Assembly (NCBI GenBank): GCA_031279715.1
Contig: JAITHY010000036.1
Span: forward strand, 1-9,029
DNA from: Verrucomicrobiales bacterium
GTDB taxonomy: Bacteria; Verrucomicrobiota; Verrucomicrobiia; Methylacidiphilales; JAAUTS01
DNA: 9,029 nucleotides
Reading direction: 5' to 3'
Each line of letters starts with the position of its first letter. Position 1 is the first letter of the stretch. Positions 1 through 6,775 of the stretch are shown here, in pieces. The notes below the pieces were generated by a model. The model had not been told where the DNA came from and ran no database searches. It saw only the letters and a list, made by a program, of their open reading frames with translations. Both the position numbers and the translations under genes were made by a program.

Positions 1-1257
1 GTACACACCGGGTTTGTATCGGTCACGATTTTTCCACAGATCAAGTTGCGCGAGCGTTTGATTGGAAAAGCTGTTGCTCATCACGAAACTCGGATGACCG
101 GTGGCGCAGCCAAGGTTCACAAGCCGACCCTCAGCGAGCAAGAAAATCTCGTGCCCTTGCGGGAACTTGTATTTGTCCACTTGCGGTTTGATGTTGGTGC
201 GTTTGATGCCCTTGTAATTGTTCAACTTGTCCACTTGGATTTCATTGTCGAAGTGTCCGATGTTGGCGACAACGGCCTGGTCTTTCATCCTCGCCATGTG
301 CTCGATGCGAATGATGTCCACGTTGCCGGTGGTGGTGATGTAGATGTCGCCGGCGCCCAGTGTGTCCTCAACGGTGGTGACTTCGTAGCCTTCCATCGCG
401 GCTTGCAGCGCGTTGATGGGGTCAATTTCGCTGACGATGACACGCGCTCCCTGCCCGCGCAACGATTGGGCGCAGCCTTTGCCGACGTCGCCGTAGCCGC
501 ACACGACGGCGACTTTGCCGCTGATCATCACGTCAAGCGCGCGGTTCAGGCCGTCCACGAGCGAGTGGCGGCAGCCGTAGAGGTTGTCGAATTTCGATTT
601 GGTGACGCTGTCGTTCACGTTGAACGCGGGGACGAGCAGTTTGCCTTTTTCTTGCAACTGGTAGAGGCGGTGGACGCCGGTGGTGGTTTCCTCGGACACG
701 CCGCGCCATTCTTTGACAACGTTGTGCCAGTGCCGCGGCCGCTGACGGTGAACTTTTTTCAGCAACGCCTTGATGACGGCCTCCTCGTGGCTCTCGCCGG
801 GCGTATTGACCCAGTCACTGCCGTTCTCCAATTCGTAGCCTTTGTGGATGAGCAGCGTCACGTCGCCGCCGTCATCCACGACGAGTTGCGGCCCCTTGTT
901 GCCGCTGAACGTCAGCGCCTTCAACGTGCAGTCCCAGTATTCTTCCAGCGTTTCGCCTTTCCACGCGAACACGGGCACGCCGGATTTTGCGATGGCGGCG
1001 GCGGCTTGGTCTTGCGTGGAGAAAATGTTGCAACTCGCCCAGCGAACGTCAGCGCCGAGCGCCGTCAGCGTCTCAATCAACACCGCCGTCTGGATGGTCA
1101 TGTGCAGCGAGCCGGTGACGCGCACGCCTTTCAACGGTTTGTTCTTCGCGTATTTTTCGCGAATGGCGATGAGTCCGGGCATTTCCTGCTCGGCGATGAT
1201 GATTTCTTTGCGTCCCCAGTCGGCGAGTTTGATGTCTTTGATTTTGTAGTCGTTCAT
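1..1257 (-). CDS. ahcY: Adenosylhomocysteinase (SAH hydrolase), C-terminus beyond window
   Basis: Cytosolic NAD-dependent enzyme that reversibly splits S-adenosylhomocysteine into adenosine and homocysteine, relieving product inhibition of methyltransferases. Translating from the ATG at 1255-1257 gives 419 residues without a stop, reaching the conserved YKPGVY near the C-terminus; about 50 residues are missing. Visible family hallmarks: TGSLHMTIQTAVLIETL at about 48-64, VVDDGGD at 126-132, the catalytic-region VNDSVTKSKFDNLYGCR at 214-230, the NAD-binding glycine loop GYGDVGKG at 254-261 and HPSFVMSNSF at 388-397. Residues about 145-200 (NGSDWVNTPGESHEEA onward) are the insertion typical of the long bacterial form. 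It lies 16 bp downstream of the S23 gene and is presumably cotranscribed with metK, the two enzymes bracketing the SAM cycle. No Shine-Dalgarno is evident; the upstream sequence is the TTTTCAG repeat tract. Confidence 0.97.
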   Translation of the reverse strand, partial: MNDYKIKDIKLADWGRKEIIIAEQEMPGLIAIREKYAKNKPLKGVRVTGSLHMTIQTAVLIETLTALGADVRWASCNIFSTQDQAAAAIAKSGVPVFAWKGETLEEYWDCTLKALTFSGNKGPQLVVDDGGDVTLLIHKGYELENGSDWVNTPGESHEEAVIKALLKKVHRQRPRHWHNVVKEWRGVSEETTTGVHRLYQLQEKGKLLVPAFNVNDSVTKSKFDNLYGCRHSLVDGLNRALDVMISGKVAVVCGYGDVGKGCAQSLRGQGARVIVSEIDPINALQAAMEGYEVTTVEDTLGAGDIYITTTGNVDIIRIEHMARMKDQAVVANIGHFDNEIQVDKLNNYKGIKRTNIKPQVDKYKFPQGHEIFLLAEGRLVNLGCATGHPSFVMSNSFSNQTLAQLDLWKNRDRYKPGVY

Positions 1258-1263
1258 AAAGAG

Positions 1264-1292
1264 TTTTCAGTTTTCAGGGTTCAGTTTTCAGT
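1264..1292. repeat. Heptamer tract and left arm of the 24-bp inverted repeat around the S23 gene
   Basis: Bases 1264-1291 are four consecutive 7-bp units reading TTTTCAG, TTTTCAG, GGTTCAG, TTTTCAG on the plus strand. Bases 1269-1292 are the perfect reverse complement of 1664-1687 (24 of 24). This arm overlaps the end of the S23 gene: it encodes that protein's last few residues (L-K-T-E-P) and its TGA stop at 1274-1276. Confidence 0.93.
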
Positions 1293-1663
1293 TTTTTGGA
1301 TTTAACATTGATTTGTTTGTTTATTGCGCGGGATAAGCCTCGCAGCATGGCACTGATTTCTTTGCTTTCGTTTTTCAGTTGTTCAAAATCTTTGGGATTT
1401 ATCAGTTCCAGTTTTCTGGAAATGTACAGTTGTGTGCGTAATTCTCCACAAGAGCCTTGGGCAATGTTAAGAAAACGGAGGAATTCTTTTTTACTGTCGC
1501 GCTCGTGACCTTCAGCAATATTGGAAGGAATCGACAGTGAGGCACGTTGCGCTTGGTCGCGCAACGCATAGCTCGCGCAATCACCGTATAGCTTGAAAAC
1601 ATCAACAGCCAAACGGCAACCGCGCTGCCACACCGCTAAATCCTCAAACGACTGGTAACTCAT
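1274..1663 (-). CDS. S23 / four-helix-bundle protein (23S rRNA intervening-sequence protein family)
   Basis: A 129-residue protein of the S23 (IVP, four-helix bundle) family, known from ORFs in the intervening sequences of some 23S rRNA genes; its biochemical role is unsettled and relatives act as nucleic-acid-binding accessory proteins (for example Avd of diversity-generating retroelements). Family marks: FEDLAVWQRG at residues 6-15, ALRDQ at about 33-37, SIPSNIAEG at about 44-52, KEFLRFLNIAQGSCGELRTQL in the third helix, and a basic C-terminus. The start ATG at 1661-1663 directly abuts the right repeat arm; a longer frame upstream would read back through metK's end and is not credible. The only SD-like bases (AGGG) are about 13 nt away and inside the repeat. 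It interrupts an otherwise logical metK-ahcY pair and has no known link to SAM metabolism, so it is probably an inserted cassette. Confidence 0.9.
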   Translation of the reverse strand: MSYQSFEDLAVWQRGCRLAVDVFKLYGDCASYALRDQAQRASLSIPSNIAEGHERDSKKEFLRFLNIAQGSCGELRTQLYISRKLELINPKDFEQLKNESKEISAMLRGLSRAINKQINVKSKKLKTEP

Positions 1664-1687
1664 ACTGAAAACTGAACCCTGAAAACT
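1664..1687. repeat. Right arm of the 24-bp inverted repeat around the S23 gene
   Basis: Perfect reverse complement of 1269-1292, built from CTGAAAA-type heptamers (1665-1671, 1672-1678 as CTGAACC, 1679-1685). It fills the gap between metK and the S23 start codon. Its outer two bases supply the last two letters of metK's TAG stop (1686-1688), suggesting that insertion occurred at or next to the metK terminus. Confidence 0.93.
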
Positions 1688-2852
1688 ATTTTGCCAACTT
1701 CTTGAGTTGCGCCACCTTGTCTGTCTTTTCCCACGGTAGCCCGTCCTTGCCAAAGTGTCCGTAGTTGGTCGTCAGCGAGTAAATCGGGCGGAGCAAGTTC
1801 AGTTGTTTGACAATGTCAGCGGGCTTGAAACTGAAAACCTGACTGACAGCGGCGAGGATTTTTTCATCGCTGACCGTGCCCGTGCCAAAAGTGTCAACAT
1901 GAATGCTGACCGGATTCGGATAACCGATGGCATAAGCGAATTGCACCTCGCAACGCTCCGCGAGGCCCGCCGCGACGACGTTCTTCGCCACATAACGGCC
2001 CATGTATGCCGCCGAGCGGTCCACCTTCGACGGGTCTTTCCCGCTGAACGCGCCGCCGCCGTGCCGCCCCGTGCCGCCGTAGGTGTCCACAATAATTTTG
2101 CGTCCGGTCAAGCCCGTATCGCCCTGCGGCCCGCCGACCACAAAACGCCCGGTCGGGTTGATAAGATACTCGGTGTCCTTGGTGAGCATCTTCACCGGCA
2201 GCACTTTGCGGACAACATTGTTGATGATAAATTTCTCAATCTCGTCATGCTCAACGTCAGCGGCGTGCTGTGTCGAAACCACGACCGCCGTGATGCGCAC
2301 CGGCTTGCCGTCCACGTACTCGACGGACACCTGCGACTTCGCGTCGGGGCGCAGCCACTTCGCCTTGCCCGCCTTGCGCAACCGTGTCAACTCGCGCCCC
2401 AAACGGTGCGCATACATGATGGGCGCGGGCATCAGTTCCGGCGTCTCGTTGCAAGCGTAGCCGAACATCAGCCCCTGGTCGCCCGCGCCCTGCTCGGCGG
2501 TTTTCTTGCCCTTCGCCTTGCGCGCGTCAACGCCCTGCGCGATGTCCGGGCTTTGCGCGGTGATGATATTGTTGATGAAAATCTTGTCCGCGTGGAATAC
2601 ATCGTCGTCATTCACATAGCCAATCTCACGAACAGCGTCGCGAATAATTTTCTCGAAATTCAACTTGGCCTTGGTGGTGATTTCGCCGCCGACGATGACG
2701 ACGTTGCTCTTGGCGTAAGTTTCGCACGCCACACGGCTGTGCTTGTCCTGGGCAAGGCAGGCGTCGAGCACGGCGTCGCTGATGGTGTCGCAAACTTTGT
2801 CGGGATGACCTTCGCCAACCGACTCCGATGAAAAGATATAAGTTTTGGGCAT
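1686..2852 (-). CDS. metK: S-adenosylmethionine synthetase
   Basis: Makes SAM from methionine and ATP, releasing phosphate and pyrophosphate; a cytosolic tetramer in known bacteria. The 388-residue product has the usual length. Motifs: GEGHPDK at 13-19 (ATP and methionine site), the GAGDQG hexapeptide at 122-127, the P-loop-like GGGAFSGKDPSKVDRSAAY segment, and the closing LPWEKTDKVAQLK. The start is the ATG at 2850-2852 (MPKTYIFSSESV), which matches the family N-terminus; a TTG two codons upstream is in frame but unnecessary. The gene stands divergent from the SahR-like regulator and upstream of the S23 gene and ahcY, so it probably heads the operon. The leader is too short (under 81 bp in total) for a recognisable SAM riboswitch, which fits repressor control. 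The stop TAG overlaps the inverted-repeat arm. Confidence 0.97.
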   Translation of the reverse strand: MPKTYIFSSESVGEGHPDKVCDTISDAVLDACLAQDKHSRVACETYAKSNVVIVGGEITTKAKLNFEKIIRDAVREIGYVNDDDVFHADKIFINNIITAQSPDIAQGVDARKAKGKKTAEQGAGDQGLMFGYACNETPELMPAPIMYAHRLGRELTRLRKAGKAKWLRPDAKSQVSVEYVDGKPVRITAVVVSTQHAADVEHDEIEKFIINNVVRKVLPVKMLTKDTEYLINPTGRFVVGGPQGDTGLTGRKIIVDTYGGTGRHGGGAFSGKDPSKVDRSAAYMGRYVAKNVVAAGLAERCEVQFAYAIGYPNPVSIHVDTFGTGTVSDEKILAAVSQVFSFKPADIVKQLNLLRPIYSLTTNYGHFGKDGLPWEKTDKVAQLKKLAK

Positions 2853-2894
2853 GTCCAAAAAATAGAGGTTTCATCATCAGCGGGCAAGAAAAAT

Positions 2895-2919
2895 ATTGAT
2901 ATATCATGATAGATTGATA
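2895..2919. promoter_or_regulatory. Candidate SahR-type operator in the metK / regulator gap
   Basis: The AT-rich middle of the 81-bp divergent gap holds two overlapping perfect 10-bp palindromes, TGATATATCA (2897-2906) and TATCATGATA (2902-2911). The second extends to a 16-bp palindrome at 2899-2914 with one mismatched pair. ATTGATA also occurs as a direct repeat at 2895-2901 and 2913-2919, 18 bp apart. Winged-helix ArsR dimers bind such sites, and the position between the two genes would allow control of both. The promoters themselves could not be placed with confidence. Assignment to this regulator is inference. Confidence 0.5.
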
Positions 2920-2933
2920 AATCTTTTAACAAG

Positions 2934-3866
2934 ATGATTTCCAACCTCAAGCTGCTGTCCCTGCTGGCCGACCACACGCGGTTGCGCCTGCTGGCGATTT
3001 TGGAGCAACAGGAGTTGTCGGTGGCGGAATGTCAGGAGGTGTTGAACACCGGACAGTCACGCATTTCCTCGCACCTGTCGCAACTCAAGGCAACCGGAAT
3101 TTTGCAATCGCGCCGTGACGGTCAGCGGATTTTTTACCGGTGGCACAACGACATGGATGCCAGCGCGCGGCAATTACTCGACGCGGCGTTGCATGCGGCG
3201 CGGGAAATTCCCGCCGCTGACCATGACGGCAAGACGTTGAAACTGGTCCTGAAAAAACGCCAGCGGCAAAGTCTGCATTATTTCAACGCCATCGCCGGGC
3301 GGCTGGGAAAGAATTATTGTCCGGGCCGTTCGTGGGAGGCGGTCGGCCACTTGTTAGTGCAGCTAGCCGAGCCACTGACGGTGGCGGACCTTGGCGCGGG
3401 CGAGGGCCTGCTGTCGCAAATGCTGGCGTTGCGGATGAAAAAAGTCATCGCCGTGGACATCTCGCCGCGCATGGTGGAAATCGGCGCGGAACTGGCGCGT
3501 GCGCACGGGCTGGATCGGCTGGAATACCGGCTCGGCGATTTGGAAGATCCGCCCATCGTCAGCGGCAGTGTGGATTTGGTCATTCTCAGCCAGGCGTTGC
3601 ATCATTCCATCCAGCCGCAGCGGGCGCTCGACGCGGCGTTTCGCATCCTGAAAAAGGGCGGGCGTATTTGCATTCTGGATTTGAACGAGCATAATTTTGA
3701 AAAAGCCCGCGAATTGTATGCCGACCAATGGCTTGGATTCTCCACCGCCTCGCTGCTGCAAATGCTGCAACAAGCCGGCTTCCGCAATGTCAGCGTTGCC
3801 CTTGTGTCAAAGGAAAAACAGCCTCCGTATTTCCAAACTATTCTTGCCACCGCGCACAAACCCTGA
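2934..3866 (+). CDS. sahR: ArsR-type winged helix fused to SAM-methyltransferase domain; SahR-like regulator
   Basis: 310 residues in two parts. Residues about 1-72 form an ArsR winged helix: ADHTRLRLLAILEQQELSV, the recognition region GQSRISSHLSQLKATGIL at 40-57, and the wing SRRDGQRIFYRW at 59-70. Residues about 112-310 are a class I methyltransferase fold with motif I VADLGAGEG at 150-158, the acidic VIAVDIS at 171-177, and the post-I segment LGDLEDPP. In Proteobacteria this fusion is SahR, a repressor that senses S-adenosylhomocysteine through the methyltransferase-like domain and controls ahcY, metK and related genes. Finding it divergent from metK and linked to ahcY strongly supports the same role here. 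The glycine loop is intact, so it could bind SAM or SAH; catalysis cannot be excluded, and a few fused proteins of this type are annotated simply as methyltransferases. The start ATG has no clear Shine-Dalgarno. Confidence 0.8.
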   Translation: MISNLKLLSLLADHTRLRLLAILEQQELSVAECQEVLNTGQSRISSHLSQLKATGILQSRRDGQRIFYRWHNDMDASARQLLDAALHAAREIPAADHDGKTLKLVLKKRQRQSLHYFNAIAGRLGKNYCPGRSWEAVGHLLVQLAEPLTVADLGAGEGLLSQMLALRMKKVIAVDISPRMVEIGAELARAHGLDRLEYRLGDLEDPPIVSGSVDLVILSQALHHSIQPQRALDAAFRILKKGGRICILDLNEHNFEKARELYADQWLGFSTASLLQMLQQAGFRNVSVALVSKEKQPPYFQTILATAHKP

Positions 3867-3874
3867 CCGTCCCG

Positions 3875-3898
3875 GCCGCTGACCTCACCATCAGCGGC
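3875..3898. terminator. Hairpin between convergent genes, made from the CGCTGA word
   Basis: GCCGCTGA (3875-3882) and TCAGCGGC (3891-3898) pair perfectly over 8 bp around an 8-nt loop, in the 49-bp gap between the convergent sahR-like and pseudopilin genes. A symmetrical hairpin here would suit both strands. It lacks a convincing T-run on either side (TTGAAATC to the right, none to the left), so intrinsic termination would be weak or factor-aided. The stem is an inverted pair of the window's over-represented CGCTGAC/CGCTGAT word. Confidence 0.5.
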
Positions 3899-3915
3899 TT
3901 GAAATCAAACCGCGC

Positions 3916-4560
3916 TCACTGACTGGCCCAGTTGGTAATCCATTTCAGATAAGTGGCATAACCTTTGGCGTTGGTTGAGTTGGTGGATGGGGCGGTGTCG
4001 GACGACTTGGCCGGGCCGGTGCTCCAAAGATCCGGGTCAACCACGTTGAAAAGCGATTTTTGATTGTTGGAACCCGATTTTCCAGAGGCGTCGTAATAAT
4101 AGCCGTAAGGATTATTGTATGGGTCTTTAAAATAAGTGCCGTCCGAACTCACTTGGCTGGGTTTTACCTCAATGTATTGCGGGTAAGCAACCGTTTCAGT
4201 CTCTTTTAACGTTCGGCGTCCCAACAGACAGGCAAGCAAGAGTTGCCCGCCGTCTCCCCCGCTGACCGTCCCCCGTCCATCCGTATTTCTGCCGCTGACG
4301 GAGGGCGAATCACCAATGTAACTTTCGGTATTGGCACTGTACAAATCGTTGTCAATCTGAATACGCGTGGTGCTTGGATAATCGCCATTGTCAATCTTGT
4401 AACGCTCCAACGCCGTGTCCAGGGCGGCAATTTCACCCTTGGCGCGGTTACGCCGTCCGCTTTCCTGAATGGAGGCGCCCGCGCCCACAATCAATCCTGC
4501 CAGGATCCCGATAATGGTGATGACCACCAGCAACTCAATCAAAGTAAAGCCCTTTTTCAT
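3916..4560 (-). CDS. GspG-like type II secretion pseudopilin (second of tandem pair)
   Basis: 214-residue prepilin-like protein. The N-terminus MKKG-FTLIELLVVITIIGILAG has a short basic leader, a prepilin-peptidase site after Gly4, Phe at +1 and Glu at +5, then one hydrophobic helix that would anchor it in the inner membrane before assembly into a pseudopilus. KDPYNNPYGYYYD at 145-157 matches the DPWGNPY signature of the GspG C-terminal domain, and the tail (LWSTGP at 178-183, TNWASQ at the end) resembles GspG's closing SxG...W segment. Residues about 80-110 are a Gly/Ser/Asp-rich stretch. It starts 22 bp after the preceding pseudopilin gene and is clearly cotranscribed with it. Such pseudopilin-like genes are numerous in Verrucomicrobiota and may serve surface or secretion roles outside a complete type II system; no other gsp gene is visible here. 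Confidence 0.85.
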   Translation of the reverse strand: MKKGFTLIELLVVITIIGILAGLIVGAGASIQESGRRNRAKGEIAALDTALERYKIDNGDYPSTTRIQIDNDLYSANTESYIGDSPSVSGRNTDGRGTVSGGDGGQLLLACLLGRRTLKETETVAYPQYIEVKPSQVSSDGTYFKDPYNNPYGYYYDASGKSGSNNQKSLFNVVDPDLWSTGPAKSSDTAPSTNSTNAKGYATYLKWITNWASQ

Positions 4561-4582
4561 ACCAACTTTATCCCGCTAACCA

Positions 4583-5182
4583 TCACCACCAACTGGTGAC
4601 GTATTTTTTTCTGTCACTGCCGCCATCACTCTCGCTGACAGGCGAGTTGGGTTGGGGGCCAACGGACCAAATGGCGAGCGAGGCATTGATGGTTTCATTT
4701 CCGCCGGTCTTGCTTGGCAAGCCGGTGATTTGATTGCTGTAGGTGCTATCCACCTTGACCCAATACGGATTGCGCCAAGGATCCATAAATCCCCCGGCCT
4801 CTTTCATGTCAGAACCGCCGTAAGGTTCTCCGCTGGCGGAGCACAAATCCCTTTTGTTAAATTGCATATAAACCGTCCCGCGCGGATTGCCCGCCTCCTG
4901 ATCATTGACATATCCTATCAGCAAATGATAAAGCGAGCTTGAGTTGTATGAGGAAACCGGCGCTCCAGCGTCACTCGCCAAAAAAGTCGGCCAGGCGCCG
5001 TAATCAGCCTCATAGGCGGACAACGCCACCTTCAGGTTGCCCACCATCGCCCCGGCCTGCGCTCTTTTGGCTTTCTCAAGAGCGACGGAAATGACGGGCA
5101 CGGACAATCCGGCAAGGATTCCGATAATGGTCACCACCACCAGCAATTCAATTAACGTAAAAGCAGATTTGGATTTGTTCAT
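4583..5182 (-). CDS. GspG-like type II secretion pseudopilin (first of tandem pair)
   Basis: 199-residue prepilin-like protein with leader MNKSKSA, cleavage expected before FTLIELLVVVTIIGILAG, Glu at +5 and one N-terminal hydrophobic helix. MDPWRNPYWVKVDS at 133-146 carries the GspG signature DPWxNPY, and the C-terminus IWSVGP (171-176) to YVTSWW parallels that of the downstream paralogue. The two therefore look like a diverged duplication, similar mainly in the first 30 residues and around DPW/DPY. The start chosen is the ATG at 5180-5182 because it gives the usual 7-residue leader; an ATG four codons upstream (5192-5194) is in frame. Neither has a Shine-Dalgarno. The gene lies 57 bp downstream of the glycosyltransferase and may belong to the same transcript. 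Confidence 0.85.
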   Translation of the reverse strand: MNKSKSAFTLIELLVVVTIIGILAGLSVPVISVALEKAKRAQAGAMVGNLKVALSAYEADYGAWPTFLASDAGAPVSSYNSSSLYHLLIGYVNDQEAGNPRGTVYMQFNKRDLCSASGEPYGGSDMKEAGGFMDPWRNPYWVKVDSTYSNQITGLPSKTGGNETINASLAIWSVGPQPNSPVSESDGGSDRKKYVTSWW

Positions 5183-5196
5183 TGTGATGTACATAA

Positions 5197-5228
5197 TTAC
5201 AAGTTATTCCAATTTCCCAATCTTGTAA
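5197..5228. promoter_or_regulatory. Weak inverted repeat between glycosyltransferase and pseudopilin genes
   Basis: TTACAAG (5197-5203) and CTTGTAA (5222-5228) are perfect complements separated by 18 nt, in the 57-bp gap upstream of the first pseudopilin gene. The gap is clearly AT-richer than the genes. It could be an operator or part of a promoter for the pseudopilin pair; the long loop and AT-rich stem make a terminator unlikely. Confidence 0.25.
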
Positions 5229-5239
5229 ATGACAAAGAT

Positions 5240-6718
5240 TTATTCCCTGACTGTCAGCGGGAACCGAAACGGCAGGGCTTGCAACAGGGAAACCATCCCC
5301 GCATACCCAAAACCCACGCAAAACAGCAGGAAGAACGGCAGCGACATCCACAACTGATGCTGCCAGCCGTACCACACAAACCACGCATAATAACCCGCCA
5401 GCAATAACTCCAACACCACCATCAGCGACTTTGTGGTGGAATATTTCTTGCCCCACCAAGTTTGCACCCGCGTCTGGATGCCGTACTTTGGCGTGCGCGT
5501 AAACTCCGACTGATGTCCAAACACCGCCTCCAACACCGCCCGCGCGTTGTTCAAACACAAGCCGACTCCCGTCGCTATCAACACCGGCACATATAACGGA
5601 ATTAAATACCACGGCTTCCTCAACTCAACCAACACCGCACCGTAAAACACAAAAATCGACAGCGTCGCCAGACAAAAAACCGGCATGTCCATCATCAGGA
5701 ACGACTCCCAACTAAACCCCGCCCGCTGAAACTCAGGTCTCACCATCAGCGCCAATATCGCCAGCAGCAAATACGCGAAATTCGACACCAAATGAATCAT
5801 CGCCTCAAATTTAATCTTCACCGGCAGCGGGCTGCGCCAAATCACCGGCAGCAATTTGAAACAAGTCTGTATCGCCCCCTTCGCCCAACGATGCTGCTGC
5901 GCCTTGAACGAATTCATGTCCACCGGCAATTCCGCCGGCGTCTCCACCTCCGGCACAAACACAAACTTCCAGCCACGCAACTGCGCGCGATAACTCAAAT
6001 CCAGGTCCTCCGTCAGCGTGTCATGCTGCCAGCCGCCCGCGTCATCAATGGCGGACTTGCGCCAAATCCCCGCCGTTCAGTTGAAATTGAAAAAACGCCC
6101 GCTGCGGTTGCGCGCCGTCTGCTCAATCAACAAATGCCCGTCCAACATCAGCGCCTGGATGCGGGTCAGCAAATTATAACCGCGATTGATATGCCCCCAG
6201 CGCGTCTGAATCATCCCCACCCGCGAATCGCTGAAATACTGAACGGTATCCAACAAAATATTTTTCGGCGGCACAAAATCAGCGTCGAAAATGGCGATGA
6301 ACTCCCCCTTTGCCGACTTCATCCCGTTTTGCAAAGCCCCCGCCTTGAACCCCTCACGGTCAGCGCGACGAAGGTGCCGCACATCATGCCCCCGCCGCCG
6401 CAACTCCACCGTCAGCGCCGCCACCAACTCCGTCGTATCGTCCGTCGAGTCGTCCAAAACCTGAATCTCCAGCCGCTCCTGTGGATAATCAATCGCCGCC
6501 ACCGCGCGCAACAAACGCTCCACCACGTAAATTTCATTAAACACAGGCAACTGCACCGTCACCAACGGCAACTCCGCCAGCCGCGACAACGGCTCAATCC
6601 GCCGCTGCCGATAACGGTAATACGTCCACACCATCCAAAAACGGTGAACGCCATAAACCGACAACAACCCCACCACCACCCCATAACCGGTTAACCAGAA
6701 TATGCTGACACTATCCAT
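5240..6718 (-). pseudogene. Membrane GT2 glycosyltransferase (cellulose-synthase-like) with one in-frame TGA
   Basis: Family 2 processive-type glycosyltransferase of 492 codons, interrupted once. Order: a membrane helix at about 4-30; GT-A domain with LPVFNE at 57-62, LDDSTDD at 88-94, FDADFVP at 144-150 (metal-binding DxD), TEDLDL at 236-241 and QQHRW at 274-278 (QxxRW); then about five membrane helices from 290 to 485. These motifs fit enzymes that polymerise a beta-linked polysaccharide from a nucleotide sugar while passing it through the inner membrane; the sugar cannot be told. Codon 214 is TGA (6077-6079), directly after GRFFNFN and before TAGIWRKSAIDDAGGW, where relatives have Gly (FNFNGTAG); one change, GGA to TGA, explains it. 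The frame is otherwise intact, so this is a recent nonsense mutation, a sequencing error or readthrough. The gene is divergent from rfaE2-purN (57-bp gap) and leads the pseudopilin pair. Confidence 0.85.
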
Positions 6719-6775
6719 AAAGCCAAAGATTAACTCTTGCCACTTCAGCCCGAAGGGTCAAGACTATTCCATAAC

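Larger units (their letters stand above)
1269..1687 (-). mobile_element. Putative IVS-like cassette: inverted repeat, S23 ORF, inverted repeat
   Basis: The unit is 419 bp: a 24-bp arm, a 371-bp interior that is almost wholly the S23 ORF, and the complementary 24-bp arm. In RNA the arms would pair to form a long stem with the ORF in the loop. This matches the layout of 23S rRNA intervening sequences, where the stem is cut by RNase III. Calling it mobile is an inference: there is no transposase, and no target duplication can be seen because the arms merge into the flanking stop codon and heptamer tract. It contains none of the CGCTGAC words found elsewhere in the window, though only one or two would be expected at this length. 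Confidence 0.55.

Noticed and set aside
46..1305. 419-residue open frame on the plus strand opposite ahcY
   Set aside because: Its composition (rich in V, D, H, F, R) is what an antisense frame of a GC-rich gene gives; ahcY on the minus strand matches its family throughout.
1269..1687. Insertion sequence with transposase
   Set aside because: The only ORF between the inverted repeats is the S23 protein, which has no transposase motif.
1755..2831. 358-residue open frame on the plus strand opposite metK
   Set aside because: Antisense shadow of metK; no recognisable domain.
2853..2933. SAM or SAH riboswitch in the metK leader
   Set aside because: The leader is shorter than 81 bp and AT-rich, with no aptamer-like set of GC helices; a protein operator fits better.
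6077..6079. UGA recoded as glycine (SR1/Gracilibacteria-type code)
   Set aside because: The S23, sahR-like and both pseudopilin-region genes end normally, several of them at TGA, and no other internal TGA is seen, so the code is standard.
5792..6694. 300-residue plus-strand frame, rich in R, H, P and Q, opposite the glycosyltransferase
   Set aside because: Antisense shadow; the minus strand carries all GT2 motifs in one frame.
6719..6775. Divergent promoters between the glycosyltransferase and rfaE2-purN
   Set aside because: TTGACC on the minus strand and TTGCCA on the plus strand have no -10 at acceptable spacing, so neither promoter can be placed.
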